Assembly (NCBI GenBank): GCA_037783545.1
Contig: JBBELK010000108.1
Location: forward strand, 62,001-126,000
From: Henricia sp. BOLD:AAB3569
Taxonomy: Eukaryota > Echinodermata > Asteroidea > Spinulosida > Echinasteridae
Direction: 5' to 3'
Length of the DNA stretch: 64,000 bases
Shown here: piece after piece, positions 31,101 to 41,808 of the stretch
How positions within the stretch are numbered: the first letter of the stretch is position 1
Layout of the letters: the number at the start of each line of letters is the position of its first letter
The notes under the pieces: generated by a model
Databases searched by the model: none
What the model saw: only the letters and a program-made list of their open reading frames with translations
What the model was told of the DNA's origin: nothing
Program-made: the position numbers and the translations under genes

Positions 31101-34100
31101 TTTCGTTTTCAAATGAAATCAAATGAGTTGGATGTTTAAATTGCATAATCTTTTTCATGGAATTGGCCGGGCATACATATATACATACACAATTAAATAC
31201 GACTGTCATTTTGCAATTAAATTCGACGTTTGACGCAAGTGCAAACACCGTCGCGCTTTTGCCGCACCTAAATGAATTGCATTCGACACGGCAGAAGCAC
31301 GACGTTTGACGCAGGCCTAACATACGTACACAATGCAGTGCTTTATCATGTTTTAAAGGTTTTGTGAGGTGAAAATTATCACCCAGCTGTTTTTATACAG
31401 AAATCATAAGATCAAAGTGTTGCAGACAAAGGGGCAAACTCAAATTTGTTTTCATTTCAGAAAGAAGTGTCATTTTCTCTACTTCAAAAATGTCTTGTCG
31501 GACGAGGGCGCTGTTTGTTGCTGGTCATGGAGGGAACCCACAGTGGAAAAACAGAGAAAGAACATTACATTTCAAACAGTAGCAGTAGCCCACTGATCCA
31601 TTTTTGACCCAAACAAACTTGTTAGGGTTGTTGCAAATGACATACTAAACAAACTCAGTAAACTTATATAGTTCATGATATAAAGAAGCCACTGAAAATG
31701 ACATTAACTTTTGTACACAAGTCTATGGAGAATTCCTCTGTTTTTCCTGAGATGACATCACGGCTTTGCTCATGAATATGGAAATTCTCATTAACATAAA
31801 AATATAAAACGTGCAATTACACCAAAACGCAACTATCAAATTCTCTGAAATTGACCGAAATGTGTAAAACACATCCTCTACTATTATTTTATGTAATAAA
31901 AACCCTATTTCACACGTCCTTTAAGCCTTGGTGTACATGTAATTTCATGGTAGTGTTTAAAACTGTAACATGCAGAATAAAAATTGCAAACACAGAAAAG
32001 CAAAACTACAACATTTTAAAAATGTAAACAGCTGATTAATAGTAAAAAAACATACAAGGTATGCCTTGTTATACGTAGTGGCTACTTCCAAATACTGAAA
32101 GGCACCCAGGCCTGTTTTTTGCTGATATATGCTTCTGCTTGGCGGCATGGGTGACTTTCAAGATCAGCACTTTTTTTTCCCCATCATAATCGTTGCTCAA
32201 AATGGAATCTTTAGGCAAGTCTTTTTACAGGAAATTGCCATTTTTTTGTAAAATCAAAATCTCTACACGTTCTACATACCTCCCTGGCCGTAATTCTCTG
32301 AAAACTTACGTACACACCTCCATTTTTCTCAAATTCACAAACTCACCTCACGTGCGTGCAGAACCATGTCATACATGGCCGCCGGCTGCCGCATTGAATT
32401 ATGGGATGACACCATCCCATAATTGATTTTCATTGTCCGTCCATAGCAACAGCCATAGCAACAGCCATAGCCAAAGCCACTAATTCGGATTGAGCCATGG
32501 TGTCATCCCATAATTCAATGCGGCAGCCGTGTGTACGTAAGTTTTCAGAGAATTACGGCCAGTGAGGTATGTAGAACGTGTAGAGATTTTGATTTTACCA
32601 AAAAATTGCAATTTCCTGTAAAAAGACTTGCCTAAAGATTCCATTTTGAGCAATGATTTTGATGGGGGAAAAAAAGTGCTGATCTTGAAAGTCACCCATG
32701 CCGCCAAGCAGAAGCATATATCAGCAAAAAACAGGCCTGGGTGCCTTTCAGTATTTGGAAGTACGTAGTGGCCACCCTCGGCACCGTAAAAAACTGGCCA
32801 CTATAAACAGGTGGCCTCTTTATCAAGGTGACCTTAATATCAAGTTTGAGTGTGCAAACATTCTAAAAACTACTGCAGTACATGTCTATAGTTAGAAAAA
32901 CAGCTGAAATTGAATTGCATCAATTTAGACAATTGCAATTTGTTTCTAAAGTCTTTCGATTTCTACGGAGCGAAGATGCTTAAGCACATAGCTCGGGCTT
33001 GTCGCACACAGTGAGTTTTTTGCCTCGTGAGACAGAAAAATAAAAGAGAACATACATGTATACATGTACATTTGTCTCACGTGAGGTAGAAAATGCAGCA
33101 AAAAGTTACCACACGTGGCTGTGTGCTGAGCAAATGACCACTATAATGACTTTTCGTGCATAAATGGGACGCGAGGCGCTTTTAGAAAAAGCGGTGTGGA
33201 TGGAATTTGCAGTAAAGCAACGCACTGAAAACCACACTAATCAGCTTCGCTGAAAGTGTTTTGGGGATTCTGTGATTTTTAGTATCTTTTTACACCTAAA
33301 ATTCCTCCATGTTGCTTTTTTCTCATTTAAGCGACGTGCATCAAATTAATTTTTATTTTTTAAATTTATTTATTTGTTTTAAATTTATGCAGGGAATTTA
33401 CTACACGCTGGTTATGGTGGACCCTGATGCACCGTCTAACACCGAGGCATACTGGCTTCACTGGCTTGTAGTCAATATCGATGTAAGTCAATATAAACCA
33501 TAATAGACCTTTGCACCGATGGCCATATGACGGGGGCAGATTTTCATTTTTAAATTATAATAGATCCACTACTTTTGTTAATACATTCCTTAAAGGCCCA
33601 GTGTATCATTTGCAATGACCCTAAAAAGTAATCGACGAGTTTACAGGGGAAAAGTTCTGAAAATAAAGATTGAATTAATAGCAACTACCCAATGAAAGGT
33701 TTCCGCTCAAAATGATATAATTTTACCAGAAAATAATTCATAAAGATGAAATTATTTAGATCGTTTGCACACGATTTACTTATTTTTGGTTCGCATCTAC
33801 GCGGTCCAAAATGCATGAGAGCTGTGTACTGCATGTTCCAACGCGATGCATTTTTATGGATCGCGCGCACACGCAGTATATGATGTGTGCCATAGAGTGC
33901 ATGACGCAAGCCACATAGTACCCGATCAACTGAGAACGAATATTTAATACACCCCGCCAAGACCAGGAAAACGCATAGTCCTATGGATTTTCATGTTTTT
34001 TTTAAACGTGGTACATTTGACAAAGCTGAAATTTCTTCGGATGAGTTTGTTGATGTCTTTCTTTTGATTTATAATGGTTTTATTCGCAGAATCGCTCAAA

Positions 34101-36110
34101 AACAGATCATCTACAGGGCCTTTAAGAAGATTATTGTGGTAACACAAGACAGGATATAACAAAATGTATTATAAAATTAGTAGTTGATTTAGCTTGCGTT
34201 GGGGAGAATGAATGTTAATTAGGATTTGTTATTATCAAATTCCTGATGTAAAGTTGCCCACATATTTTCTTTCCACCCACAGGCTCAAGATTTCGTCAGT
34301 GGACGCATCCAAGCAGATGAGATTATGGGTATGTAGAAATACATACATCTCGCGCGTGCACATTTTCAATTACATGTATTTGCACTGCAGTCATGCATGT
34401 TACTAGCATTATTGGAAAGAGTGCCCTCTATTGACTGACTCAGTCAATAAATGTATGACACTTCTTGCATGCCACATACACGTATGTGGGCCTATTAGGA
34501 ATAAGTCAATAATTCCTTTCAGATGTCTTCAGTTTATCTCAAACTTAAAGAAATTCCCTTGTACTGTTCTCAGGAGATAACTTTTGCCCAAAAAGGTAAG
34601 AAAATGCTGCCACAACATATATCTCTGAAAACCCCGTGCACAATTTTTCCATATATAACATGGACAGACAAAAATGTCACAATTTTGTCTGTCCACGTTA
34701 CATACGTATAAGGGGAAATTTTTACACAAGCTTTTCAGAAATGTATGTTGTGGCAGCATTTTCTGACCTTTTTGGGCAAAAGTTATCTCCTGAGAACAAG
34801 TACAAGGGAATTTCTTTAAGTTTTAGATAAACTGAAGACATCTGAAAGGAATTATTGACTTATTTTTCAAATAGGCCCATTAGCGTGGAAAGACCCACAT
34901 GTGTGTGGATATGTTTATACACTATGGGGTACCGAGGGAGGGTTATAACAAAAGGAACATTGGAACCCCATAAGTCGTTCTTTGTCTACTTAGTACCCGA
35001 CAAAGGAAACGAAAGAGGGACAAAGAGAAGTGTGTAAAAACACGTTTGGGTGTGTGTGACAATTCAGCGATTTTCAGTGCATTTCCTCCACATCACTTTT
35101 TCTTAGAGCGACGTGCATCGCAATAGACCGATCCAGTAAGCTCCGCCCATTTAGAAATTGCCTAGCAACATGCCACACATGTAAGGCACGTGTGCAGTAG
35201 AGTCGTGTGGCTGCGCCGTGCGTCAGCGTCTGCGCCCAAGTCAGCGCGTATTGAAACAGGCACACAGAAACTGCACGCTCGAAAGCAAAATGTGCACTTA
35301 AGTATCCGGTCGTGTGCGTGCACGTACAACACACCTGCAATACGCGTAACGTGCGCGATCGAACAAAAACATCTCGACACACATCTAGAACGTAGTGAAT
35401 GCACAATATAGCAAAACGACAAGCTAATTTTTGTGAGTTTTTCCGGTTTACACAAAAACACTTTTTATGAAGGGATTAAAAGTAGGTTAGGATAGTCTTA
35501 TACAATCCGTTTTAAACCGGCTAGGGTCCTCTGCGCTGATAAAAATGATGTTTATTGTGTTTTTGTGTCACTCGTGCTGCATTTCGCCGTAGCTCTGTGC
35601 ACAAAATTTTGAGGACTCGGGTAACCAAAATGGAGATCCACTTTTTGGTTACCTCAACCTGAGGCTGTGATTGGTCAATTCCAAAATGGCCGGAGCTTAC
35701 TGGATCGGTCTATTACGTGCGTGCGAAAAGGCTCCGTGTAAATTCACCCTTGCAACAAACGCGAAAATTTTTCAATGTGACTACTCAATGAGCATCATCA
35801 CATATCGCATATAGCTCATGCACTGGGCGCGTCCCAGCTATGGCGGATATACAGGGAAGGTTTCCATAGTTAAGGGAATGGTCTATAACTGCTTTGGTTT
35901 CTATCTATAGCTTACGCTCCACCGAGTCCACCAAGAGGAGGTCCACATCGCTACCAGTTCTTTGCCTTCAAGCAGCCCAAAACACTCCCTGACGCGGACC
36001 TCAAAGGGACTGGTCAGCGGGGTGGATTTGACCTGGACAACTTCCAGTCCAGCTATGATTTGGACGGACCAATTGCAGGGTTTCAGTTCCTGACGAGGCG
36101 TGAAGCTTAA
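24961..36110 (+). CDS. Secreted phosphatidylethanolamine-binding protein, PEBP4-like (complete, four exons)
   Basis: The joined exons give 552 nt, or 183 residues. Residues 1-23 form a signal peptide with a hydrophobic core and an Ala at the expected cleavage point (DTVNA). The mature part starts with a cysteine-bearing segment (SDPCQIGGLNVAYGDETFVC) like that of extracellular PEBP4 and nematode antigen relatives. The PEBP fold follows: DPDAP at 82-86, LHWLVVNI with His95, and GPHRYQFFAFKQ with His130 and Tyr132. The four anion-pocket residues known from PEBP1 (Asp, His, His, Tyr) are all present. The loop between DPDAPS and WLHWL is about three residues shorter than in human PEBP1 and lacks the usual Arg after DPDAPS. 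Family members bind phospholipid head groups and some modulate kinases; the role here is unknown. Introns 1 and 2 are phase 0 and intron 3 is phase 1, all GT-AG. Confidence 0.94.
25193..25527 (-). mobile_element. tRNA-derived SINE, family 2
   Basis: Read on the minus strand: an A box region with GTGGTTAGCATGGTTAGGGC, a B box GGTTCGAATCC, a body with CCTTGGGCAAGGCACTCAAC, and a (TAA)n tail. It starts 17 bp past the PEBP exon 1 donor, so it sits at the very start of intron 1. Confidence 0.82.
25856..25945. mobile_element. Hairpin MITE, GGCTAGACTGG ends
   Basis: AGACTGGTTTCCTGTCC and GGACAGGGGACCAGTCTA are near inverses. It is related to 14642-14742. A second inverted piece, TCTAGACTGGTCCCCTGTCC, follows directly. 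Confidence 0.6.
26284..26836. mobile_element. 553-bp near-perfect palindrome with TA target
   Basis: TACCCCTAGAACTATGGGGG at the left is inverted at the right, and arms of about 265 bp match almost base for base around a centre near 26558. Small differences (for example TTAAGCTAGCG against CGCTAGCCG) show it is not an assembly duplicate. It lies in PEBP intron 1. Confidence 0.85.
26838..26920 (+). pseudogene. tRNA-Leu-like sequence (SINE head or tRNA relic)
   Basis: GGCAGCATGACCGAGCGGT resembles the 5' part of tRNA-Leu (D-arm GACCGAGCGG). GTGGGTTCGAATTCCAC is an intact T-arm, and the spacing leaves room for a long variable arm. The acceptor stem does not pair and the anticodon arm is poor, so it is not a functional tRNA gene. 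A short G tract follows at 26940-26966. Confidence 0.6.
26940..26966. repeat. G tract
   Basis: GGGGGGAGGGG followed by an uninterrupted run of about 18 G, just downstream of the tRNA-like sequence. Length is prone to sequencing error. Confidence 0.9.
27029..27508. mobile_element. 480-bp element, copy A
   Basis: The ends are GGGTGCACCCAAGTAAATAG and the inverse of GGTTGCACCCCAGTAAATAG. It is identical by eye over its full 480 bp to 28532-29011. A 65-codon minus frame inside is present in both copies and is probably incidental. Confidence 0.85.
27509..28531. other. Spacer between 480-bp copies with G-rich tracts
   Basis: It contains G tracts at 27819-27838 and 28017-28113. The CAAAATCCCCACCC word occurs twice. 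A splice-site-flanked open stretch lies at 27677-27743. No gene is supported: PEBP exons 1 and 2 join correctly without it. Confidence 0.5.
28017..28113. repeat. G-rich low-complexity tract
   Basis: Around 95 bp is almost entirely G with T and A interruptions, on the sense strand of PEBP intron 1. A C-rich run (CCCCCACCCCCACACC) follows at about 28208. Confidence 0.95.
28532..29011. mobile_element. 480-bp element, copy B
   Basis: This is a direct repeat of 27029-27508 with the same ends and length. Flanking bases differ, so this is two insertions or a very recent local duplication restricted to the element. Confidence 0.85.
29395..29505. mobile_element. Solo arm end of the 14250-15110 foldback family
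   Basis: GGGGCTAAAAGTGTTATAT... ends CTTTTAGCCTTCTAAAAGTA, matching about 110 bp of the outer right arm of that element. The other arm is absent. Confidence 0.7.
29560..29693 (+). mobile_element. LINE/SINE 3' tail fragment
   Basis: AAGCGCATTGAG then GAAATGCGCTATATAAGAAC, ending in (ATT)n. This GCGCTATATAA-(ATT)n tail is typical of L2/CR1-clade elements and the SINEs they mobilise. Confidence 0.6.
29853..31317. mobile_element. Harbinger-like non-autonomous transposon
   Basis: The ends are GGCCTGCGTCAAACGTCGTG and its inverse, flanked by TAA at 29850-29852 and 31318-31320. TAA/TTA targets and GGCC ends are characteristic of PIF/Harbinger. The word CGTCAAACGTCGTGC also recurs inside, near 30031, in the left third of the element. 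No transposase or Myb-like frame was seen in the 1,465 bp. Confidence 0.82.
31319..33392. other. PEBP intron 1, right part
   Basis: No exon seen here. Bases 32084-32762 are a foldback element. Bases 32765-32885 carry a fragment related to 47140-47370 (CTGGCCACTATAAACAGGTG). Confidence 0.5.
32084..32762. mobile_element. Foldback element
   Basis: ACTTCCAAATACTGAAAGGC is inverted at the right end. The arms of about 280 bp share CCTGTAAAAAGACTTGCC and CAGAGAATTACGGCC. Fragments of the same family are at 19306-19510 and 25600-25770. Its centre has a short CATAGCAACAGC repeat. Confidence 0.78.
33393..33482 (+). CDS. PEBP exon 2 (residues 73-102)
   Basis: It encodes GIYYTLVMVDPDAPS through WLHWLVVNID, the core of the anion-binding site. 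The acceptor is TTTATGCAG and the donor GTAAGT; 90 nt, phase 0. Confidence 0.96.
33594..34121 (+). mobile_element. TTAA-flanked MITE, uninterrupted copy
   Basis: The element runs AGGCCCAGTGTATCATTTGC to CTACAGGGCCT, with TTAA at 33590-33593 and 34122-34125. It is colinear with 3280-4693 minus the nested insertion and so gives its empty site. It lies in PEBP intron 2. Confidence 0.88.
34283..34328 (+). CDS. PEBP exon 3 (residues 103-117 plus one base)
   Basis: A 46-nt exon encodes AQDFVSGRIQADEIM. The acceptor is CCACCCACAG and the donor GTATGT, phase 1. It supplies the short strand-loop before the APPSPP segment. Confidence 0.9.
34489..34877. mobile_element. Long-hairpin MITE in PEBP intron 3
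   Basis: AATAAGTCAATAATTCCTTT and its inverse bound arms of about 190 bp around a centre near 34688. The arms share GGAGATAACTTTTGCCC. Similar hairpins with a GAGATAACTTA word are at about 44030-44350 and 57300-57640. Confidence 0.8.
35123..35713. mobile_element. DNA element with ATAGACCGATCCAGTAAGC ends
   Basis: ATAGACCGATCCAGTAAGCT and its inverse AGCTTACTGGATCGGTCTAT lie at the two ends, with TA on each side. The interior is rich in CGTGTGCG words. It is in PEBP intron 3, about 200 bp before exon 4. Confidence 0.78.
35911..36110 (+). CDS. PEBP exon 4 (residues 118-183 and stop)
   Basis: It starts AYAPPSPPRGGPHRYQFFAF, continues through FDLDNFQSSYDLDGPIAGFQ and ends TRREA and TAA. The acceptor is CTATCTATAG. 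An ATTAAA word lies five bases after the stop, and an inverted-repeat element begins about 40 bp downstream, so the 3' UTR may run through it. Confidence 0.95.
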
Positions 36111-36151
36111 AAGCATTAAAGGTACGGTGATTTTTTTCTTTCTTTTTCAGC

Positions 36152-36916
36152 CATTCGAATAGCCTTGTCCAAGTCTATGGCGTGAGCGACCACTCGCGAT
36201 AAGCTGTAGCCAGCAACTAGGCTGGTTACCGGAATATCTTGGTCTAAAATCCAGATTTACATGCGCTAGGCTAAATCATAGCCTTGTTCTTTCTGTACTC
36301 GATGTGTTTTATGGGCGAGGACTCTTTATGCTTATTTTTCAAAGGGAGCACTGAGACGTAAAAGCTAATTGGTTAACGGTTGTTTTGACAGAACAATACG
36401 GTGGTGTTTGAAAAATAGCAGATTTTCCGTACGTATACTCAGTTGATAAGTTCACAAACACGTCATACCTTTAAAGAAAATATGTGAGAGCTATCTTCTG
36501 GTCTTCGTGAAAGTCATCAATTTGTCGGCTACATAATTCAAACTACCGTTATTTCCTCAGTTGTAACAGATGCGAAGTCGCCATGCGTTGTGCACGCATA
36601 CACAACAACAACGTGGCATGTACAGACATGTTTACAACTCAGCGTCGCACGGTATAAAAATAGTGATTGGATGTTATGTAAGATATGAATATTTATAATC
36701 ACTCTGGTTTCGCATAAGTAATTGCGTCGGATTTCCAATGCAGATATAAAGAAACACATAACACATCGTGTACAGAAAGAACAAGGCTATGATTTAGCCT
36801 CGCACAAGTAAGTCTGGATTTCAGACCAAGATATTCAGGTAACCAGCCTAAGTCGCTGGCTACAGTTTATCGCGAGAGGTCGTTCACGCCATAGACTTGG
36901 ACAAGGCTACCATTCG
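36152..36916. mobile_element. Hairpin element just past the PEBP stop codon
   Basis: AGCCTTGTCCAAGTCTATGG and its inverse bound arms of about 170 bp. The arms share AAGAACAAGGCTATGATTTA. It starts about 40 bp after the stop, so it may supply part of the 3' UTR. Confidence 0.78.
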
Positions 36917-36937
36917 AAAGAAGTTATTAAAAGGAGC

Positions 36938-37229
36938 GTGACCAGATTTTTTCACCAAAATGATTTTGTTCAAACCAATCCCCAAAATACTGGGGGAAAA
37001 AACAGGAAATTTAGAATCCCGAATTTGGATGTGGAAGCAAAAAGGTTGGTATAATCACTGCACTACTTTATGTAACAACATAAATTAGCATACTAAACTT
37101 GGGTTTTTGAGGGCATCAAATTTCAGAATGGTAATGAGAAAAGTATGATGCGTGATATGGTATCAAAATCTCAACACCCATGGGAAAAATGGAGGGGTCA
37201 TAAATGTGATCTGGACACGCTCCTTTAAT
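36938..37229. mobile_element. Short DNA element, GGAGCGTG ends, copy 1
   Basis: AAAGGAGCGTGACCAGATTT-type left end and CTGGACACGCTCCTTTAA right end. The interior TTTCAGAATGGTAATGAGAA is shared with 38352-38722, 8500-8650 and, reversed, 62687-62994. Confidence 0.7.
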
Positions 37230-38351
37230 TGTTGCATTTAAATAGCGCACATTTCATATGAACATGAATGTGCGCTACAACATTTTTTAAGAAGCTAAGT
37301 GTCTTCCACCTAGCCAAGGTTGGACGTCGTCTTCATTGCATTACGAGTGACGTCCAGGTTACGATGTCTCTAAACAGGGGGACTGAAACTTCCACATAAT
37401 CTTTCGAGCTATTTTACCTTTTATTGGACGTCGAATTTATGTCCATATATCCTTGACGTCTTCATTTACAGGAACGGGAGGTTTAAATGCTATACCAAAT
37501 TTGATGAAAGAAATAGTGAAATCTAAGGCACAAATAAATAAATAACAGCTGCCGTCGCGTCACGCTTTGTGAAGTTTAGATAGGCTTGCGCGTGCGGCGC
37601 CACGATTTCAGGCATGCAATGCGCCGAGGCCATGGCCTAGTTCAGTTGCGACGCGCGCACGGCCGGCACGCGGTGAGAACAAGCTGAACGTACGCGACAA
37701 CTTGGCTGTCTGTATTGTGGGGATTTTTTGTGCACAAATATATAGCAAATTAGCGTGACTTTTCGCCATTTTCCTCCGGAATATGCAATTCGGTGATGTG
37801 TAGTGGATTTCTAAACCCGGCAATCCCAAAGATTAGGACACATGGAACTTTGTTAGCACATTACCGGCTTCCAGCACAAGGTAGAAATGTTGAATTTTTT
37901 GGTTACAAAAATTTTCACCCTGTTTTTGGAACTTCAAACCCTGGACTCTGTATCCCCATGTAGTATGCGGTACAGAGTCCAACCTGGGCTATCTTCCACC
38001 TAAACATTGGTAATGTCATTGGCAGCCGAAAGCCAGAGACACCGGCGAATCCCGAGGTCAATTTACACGGTCTATTGTCAACTTTGTCCAGCTTTGTCCT
38101 GTCAGACTCGGAGGAAATCACTGAAGCAGAACATATTCTGAAGTGATTGGTCGAACAGTGCCGTTTTATTCACAAGTTCAGCGTATTCAACAAACTTGTG
38201 TTAAGAATCGATGCTTTTAACAAAAAATTCTTAAGTATAACTGTTTACTACAAAATCTCAAAATACATATTGTTCACATTTAACAGCAAAATCATGCTGA
38301 AGCTCCTGTGGACTTGCACTCATCACTAGAGCATTATAAATTAAAAAGTCA

Positions 38352-38722
38352 TTTAATTGAGCTTGTTCAGATTTTTCCAGAAAATGGGTTTCATTCTAAC
38401 CTAACAATCATATAAAATACCTTCCCAAAATACTATCCATGGGAAGAAAATGGGAAATTTACAATCTCCAATTTGGATGTGGAAGCAAAAAGGTTGGTGT
38501 AATCACTGCACTGCTTTACATGTATGTATAAATTAGTTTACAAAATTGAAAAATAAGTGGGTTTTTTTAAACGATATTCTTAAAAATATATGGATTGAGA
38601 CCGCAAAATTTCAGAATGGTAATGAGAAAAATGCAAGACACCTGATATGGTATCAAAATCTCAATACCCATGTACATTTAGGGGGGTCAAAAAATGTGAT
38701 CGGACATACTCCCTTAAAGGCC
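38352..38722. mobile_element. Short DNA element, GGAGCGTG family, copy 2
   Basis: It is colinear with 36938-37229 but about 80 bp longer. Shared words include GATGTGGAAGCAAAAAGGTT and AATGGTAATGAGAAAA. The ends have decayed (GAGCTTGTTCAGA, GGACATACTCCCTTA). Confidence 0.7.
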
Positions 38723-39653
38723 CTACCGGTATGTATCATTTGCAAGATGAAACTTTTTACAGATTCGTGGAATAAGAGTGTAAAATATCTAAGGAAGAAT
38801 GTTGGTAAACTAGCCTGAAGAAATGTTAGCTACATAGATGCATCAATGCTTCAGAAAACCTTGAAAATCTATATGGATTTTGTGTACAAGTAAATGGTAA
38901 AAAAGTCCCGTGTGCAGGACTTTTTTAGAAACCCACCTTCGGTTGTCAATTTTCAACATGAAATACTATACTCTCCAACAAAAGAAACTGTGCATGGTAA
39001 AAATTGCTGTATTTTTTTCAAGAAGGTGGAAAATAAACACCAAATTCACAGACAATATTCTCTGACATTGTTAGAAAAAGGTTATGCACTCAAAACCTGC
39101 TCATGGCATAGTGCATGACTTAGGCATGCCTGGGTGTTGATTTCACAATAGGGGTCCTACAGGTTGTTATGTAACAGAATTCCATAAAGTTCAGGTCTCA
39201 TTAGCAAGCAGTATAAAAGGACTACCCAAAAGTCAATATTCTCTTTCATGCGCATGTCATTGGCTCCATGAGGCGAAGATGCACAGCAGTGATTAATGCA
39301 CAAGGGGGACACACTCGATACTGACTTTGTGACTTCAATATTGGCAAGTCAGTTTTCAGCAACCTCTGAGAACACGAAGAACACATTTTGTACATTTCAA
39401 GTTCGGTTAACCATTTGAAAGATTTCATGGACTTTCATTAACAGTTTATTCCAGCAAGTTATCTGCCATGGCTGAAAAAATACAGCAATTTTTATCATGC
39501 ACAGTTTCTTTTGTTGGAGAGTATATTTTTGACGGAAATAAATTCATGTGTTTGTTACCATTGCTATCAACACTTTGAGTAAGGTTTTTCTTGTCAACTC
39601 ATGAAAAACAAAATTGTGTCATATTGCAAACGATACAATGGGCCTCTAAACCA
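38716..39653. mobile_element. TTAA-family foldback element
   Basis: It begins AGGCCCTACCGGTATG after TTAA and ends AACGATACAATGGGCCT, then CTAA. The arms share AATTTTTACCATGCACAGTT-type sequence and the TTTGTTGGAGAGTATA word. Relatives of its ends occur near 43865, 44720, 46385, 54310, 57866 and 59725. Confidence 0.68.
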
Positions 39654-40321
39654 CGCATCCAAAAATTACACAAGTCAAAAAGTCTTTAAGCAGGTCTTTA
39701 TATACATAATTACCAGTATATTTTCTTGCGTGCAATTCCATGTTCTGTATTAATTTCAATTCATCTCTCCGGGAGGGATTGATTGCAAAAGACCAAAAAC
39801 TCGTAGGTGGACAGGGACTTCTAGATTGCCTCCCGAGTATTCAAATGCCTTGGGACCTTTTCGTCTTCATCTGCCTTGCATAATGGATTCCGACTCTTGA
39901 CAACAAACAAAACTATCGCCGCCATTTCCTGGCTTAAGTTCTGTATTAGTCTCTTGGGGGAAACCTCTGGCATATTCGTTGATACAAAAACATCCGGTCT
40001 GTTGTTTGGGCTCGGGTTAGGGTTGCTTAAGACGGTTTTGACAAACGGCCCACGGAAATGCAAGATTTCCGAGAAAGTTAAAGTATGGCTGTAACGGATA
40101 TGATTATTTAATAAGAGGAAAATTTTGTGCAGCCTTTTGTTAAACAGGCAAAATTATATATTAATGCGTTGTTATTACAGAAGAGTCAAAATTTTGGACT
40201 AGAAAATACACAAGTCTTTTGTTTTTCCTGTAAAGCCTTTTTAAATAAAGTACACCAACTTTGTAATTGTTTTTTTTATCTTGTCCCATTTATGACTGTT
40301 TGTTTTTAATTTTAAAACCAG

Positions 40322-40450
40322 AAGGTTCGCAGTTTGAATCCCGGTGGAGCCAAGTGGTTTTTCACTGCATCTAGATTTCCTAAGCTCATGGACGTTTGTC
40401 CACATTTGTATCAAATTATTTCACCCCGGCAGTCCCTGGGTTATTATCCC
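40322..40450 (+). mobile_element. tRNA-related SINE fragment, copy 1
   Basis: GGTTCGCAGTTTGAATCCCG is a decayed B box region. It is followed by GTGGAGCCAAGTGGTTTTTC and TTGTCCACATTTGTATC. A reverse-oriented copy is at 53745-53885. Confidence 0.6.
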
Positions 40451-40787
40451 TATTAAACAAAAAATAAGCCCCAAGGATTTATTTCAGTTACTAAAATTGT
40501 TAGGGTATGTATCTCGATGTTTAGGTGGGAGAAAAACAATTTAATTAAATTGTTAACAAATTTTTAAAATGTCCCCCGAGGAAAGACTACCGGGGTATTA
40601 TCCTTATAAAAGTTACATTGTCCGTGGTTCTCAGCAAATTTGATTTCTCTGAGAATTTTTTTTCCCTGAACGAATTTTTTAAGCATTTACTTTATTTTAA
40701 CGAAAAAACATCATACTTTGTATTTTAGACATTGGCAACCATGTGAAAAAAATGCCATTTTTATACGGCCGTTTTTGCAACTTCCTA

Positions 40788-41001
40788 GACTTGCCCAAGT
40801 CTGTCTAACTTCCCGTGTTTGGTCTGTATTGCGCAGCTTACAGCATGCCCTCTGGTGGCCTGTCTAACCTCTTTTCTTCTGTCTCGGAAAGAAGAAAACA
40901 GACGGACGAAAACAAATTAGACAGGCCATTAGTCCAGAGGGCGTATTGTGCATTACAGACCAAACACGGATAGTCATACTTGGGCAAGTCTACTTCATAC
41001 C
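40788..41001. mobile_element. Hairpin MITE, GACTTGCCCAAGT ends
   Basis: AGACTTGCCCAAGTCTGTC and its counterpart GACTATCC...ACTTGGGCAAGTCT are inverted. The arms of about 95 bp share GTGTTTGGTCTGTA. A partial relative is at 25965-26130. Confidence 0.75.
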
Positions 41002-41734
41002 GTGAGTTGACGTATTGGCGGACCGCCAATAATTCGAAATATTGACAGTAATTGTTCGATAACTAAACGTTGGTCGATTTTTTTTATTTATTTATTTTTT
41101 TATTTTGTTGTCTCATTTGAAAGCGAATAACTTTTATGTTTCTAGAAAAGTATAAATTCAAGAAGAAAAAAAACATTTTGAGGTGCCACACCCAAAACCC
41201 ACAGAAAATACATCTTTAAATTCTATCTCCAGTAAACAAAGTGCCGGAGGGGATCCACCCCCTCCTAAAGAGTGGGAACTGTTTCTTCAGCATGAAAACA
41301 AAGTACTTGGCTGCCTACTGCTTTGTTTTGCATAATTTTTGAATGATTTGTAAATCACTTTTGCCCACTGGGTCTCGTTGGAGCCAGTACAAATGAATGT
41401 AATTGCCATTTGCACAGACATACACCCACACAGGCGAAACGTGCCTTACATGTAGTTTTGCCCAAAGCAACAAATCTCCCAGTTTTTGATTTTGACACTT
41501 AACATGCTTTAAGGTACTTTTTTTCTTTGTTAATAAAAAGTACAAGATATGAAAAGGGGCAATTCCACCGTTACATACATGTATTTACTGGAGTTCTATC
41601 CTCTGTTATATCAACACGCAAGCCTATGAGTTCTCTGTGAGTTCATTTTGGTACCATCAATGATTACTAACATCTACGGGACAGTATACAAATACAACAT
41701 GGTTTGATGGGAGACAGTGAAAACTAACAACCCC

Positions 41735-41808
41735 GAGGTGTTGGATGATTGGCACTATATCTCCCGAGGCATAAGCCGAGGGAGATAGTGCCAATCATCC
41801 AACACAAA
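41735..41808. repeat. Perfect short hairpin
   Basis: GTGTTGGATGATTGGCACTA is followed within 20 bp by its exact inverse. The stem is about 32 bp with loop CGAGGCATAAGCCG. It is isolated and much shorter than the MITEs around it. Confidence 0.8.

Noticed and set aside
34283-34328. Longer reading of PEBP exon 3 (frame continuing past the donor)
   Set aside because: The GTATGT donor and the phase-1 match to exon 4 give the conserved EIMAYAPPSPP order.
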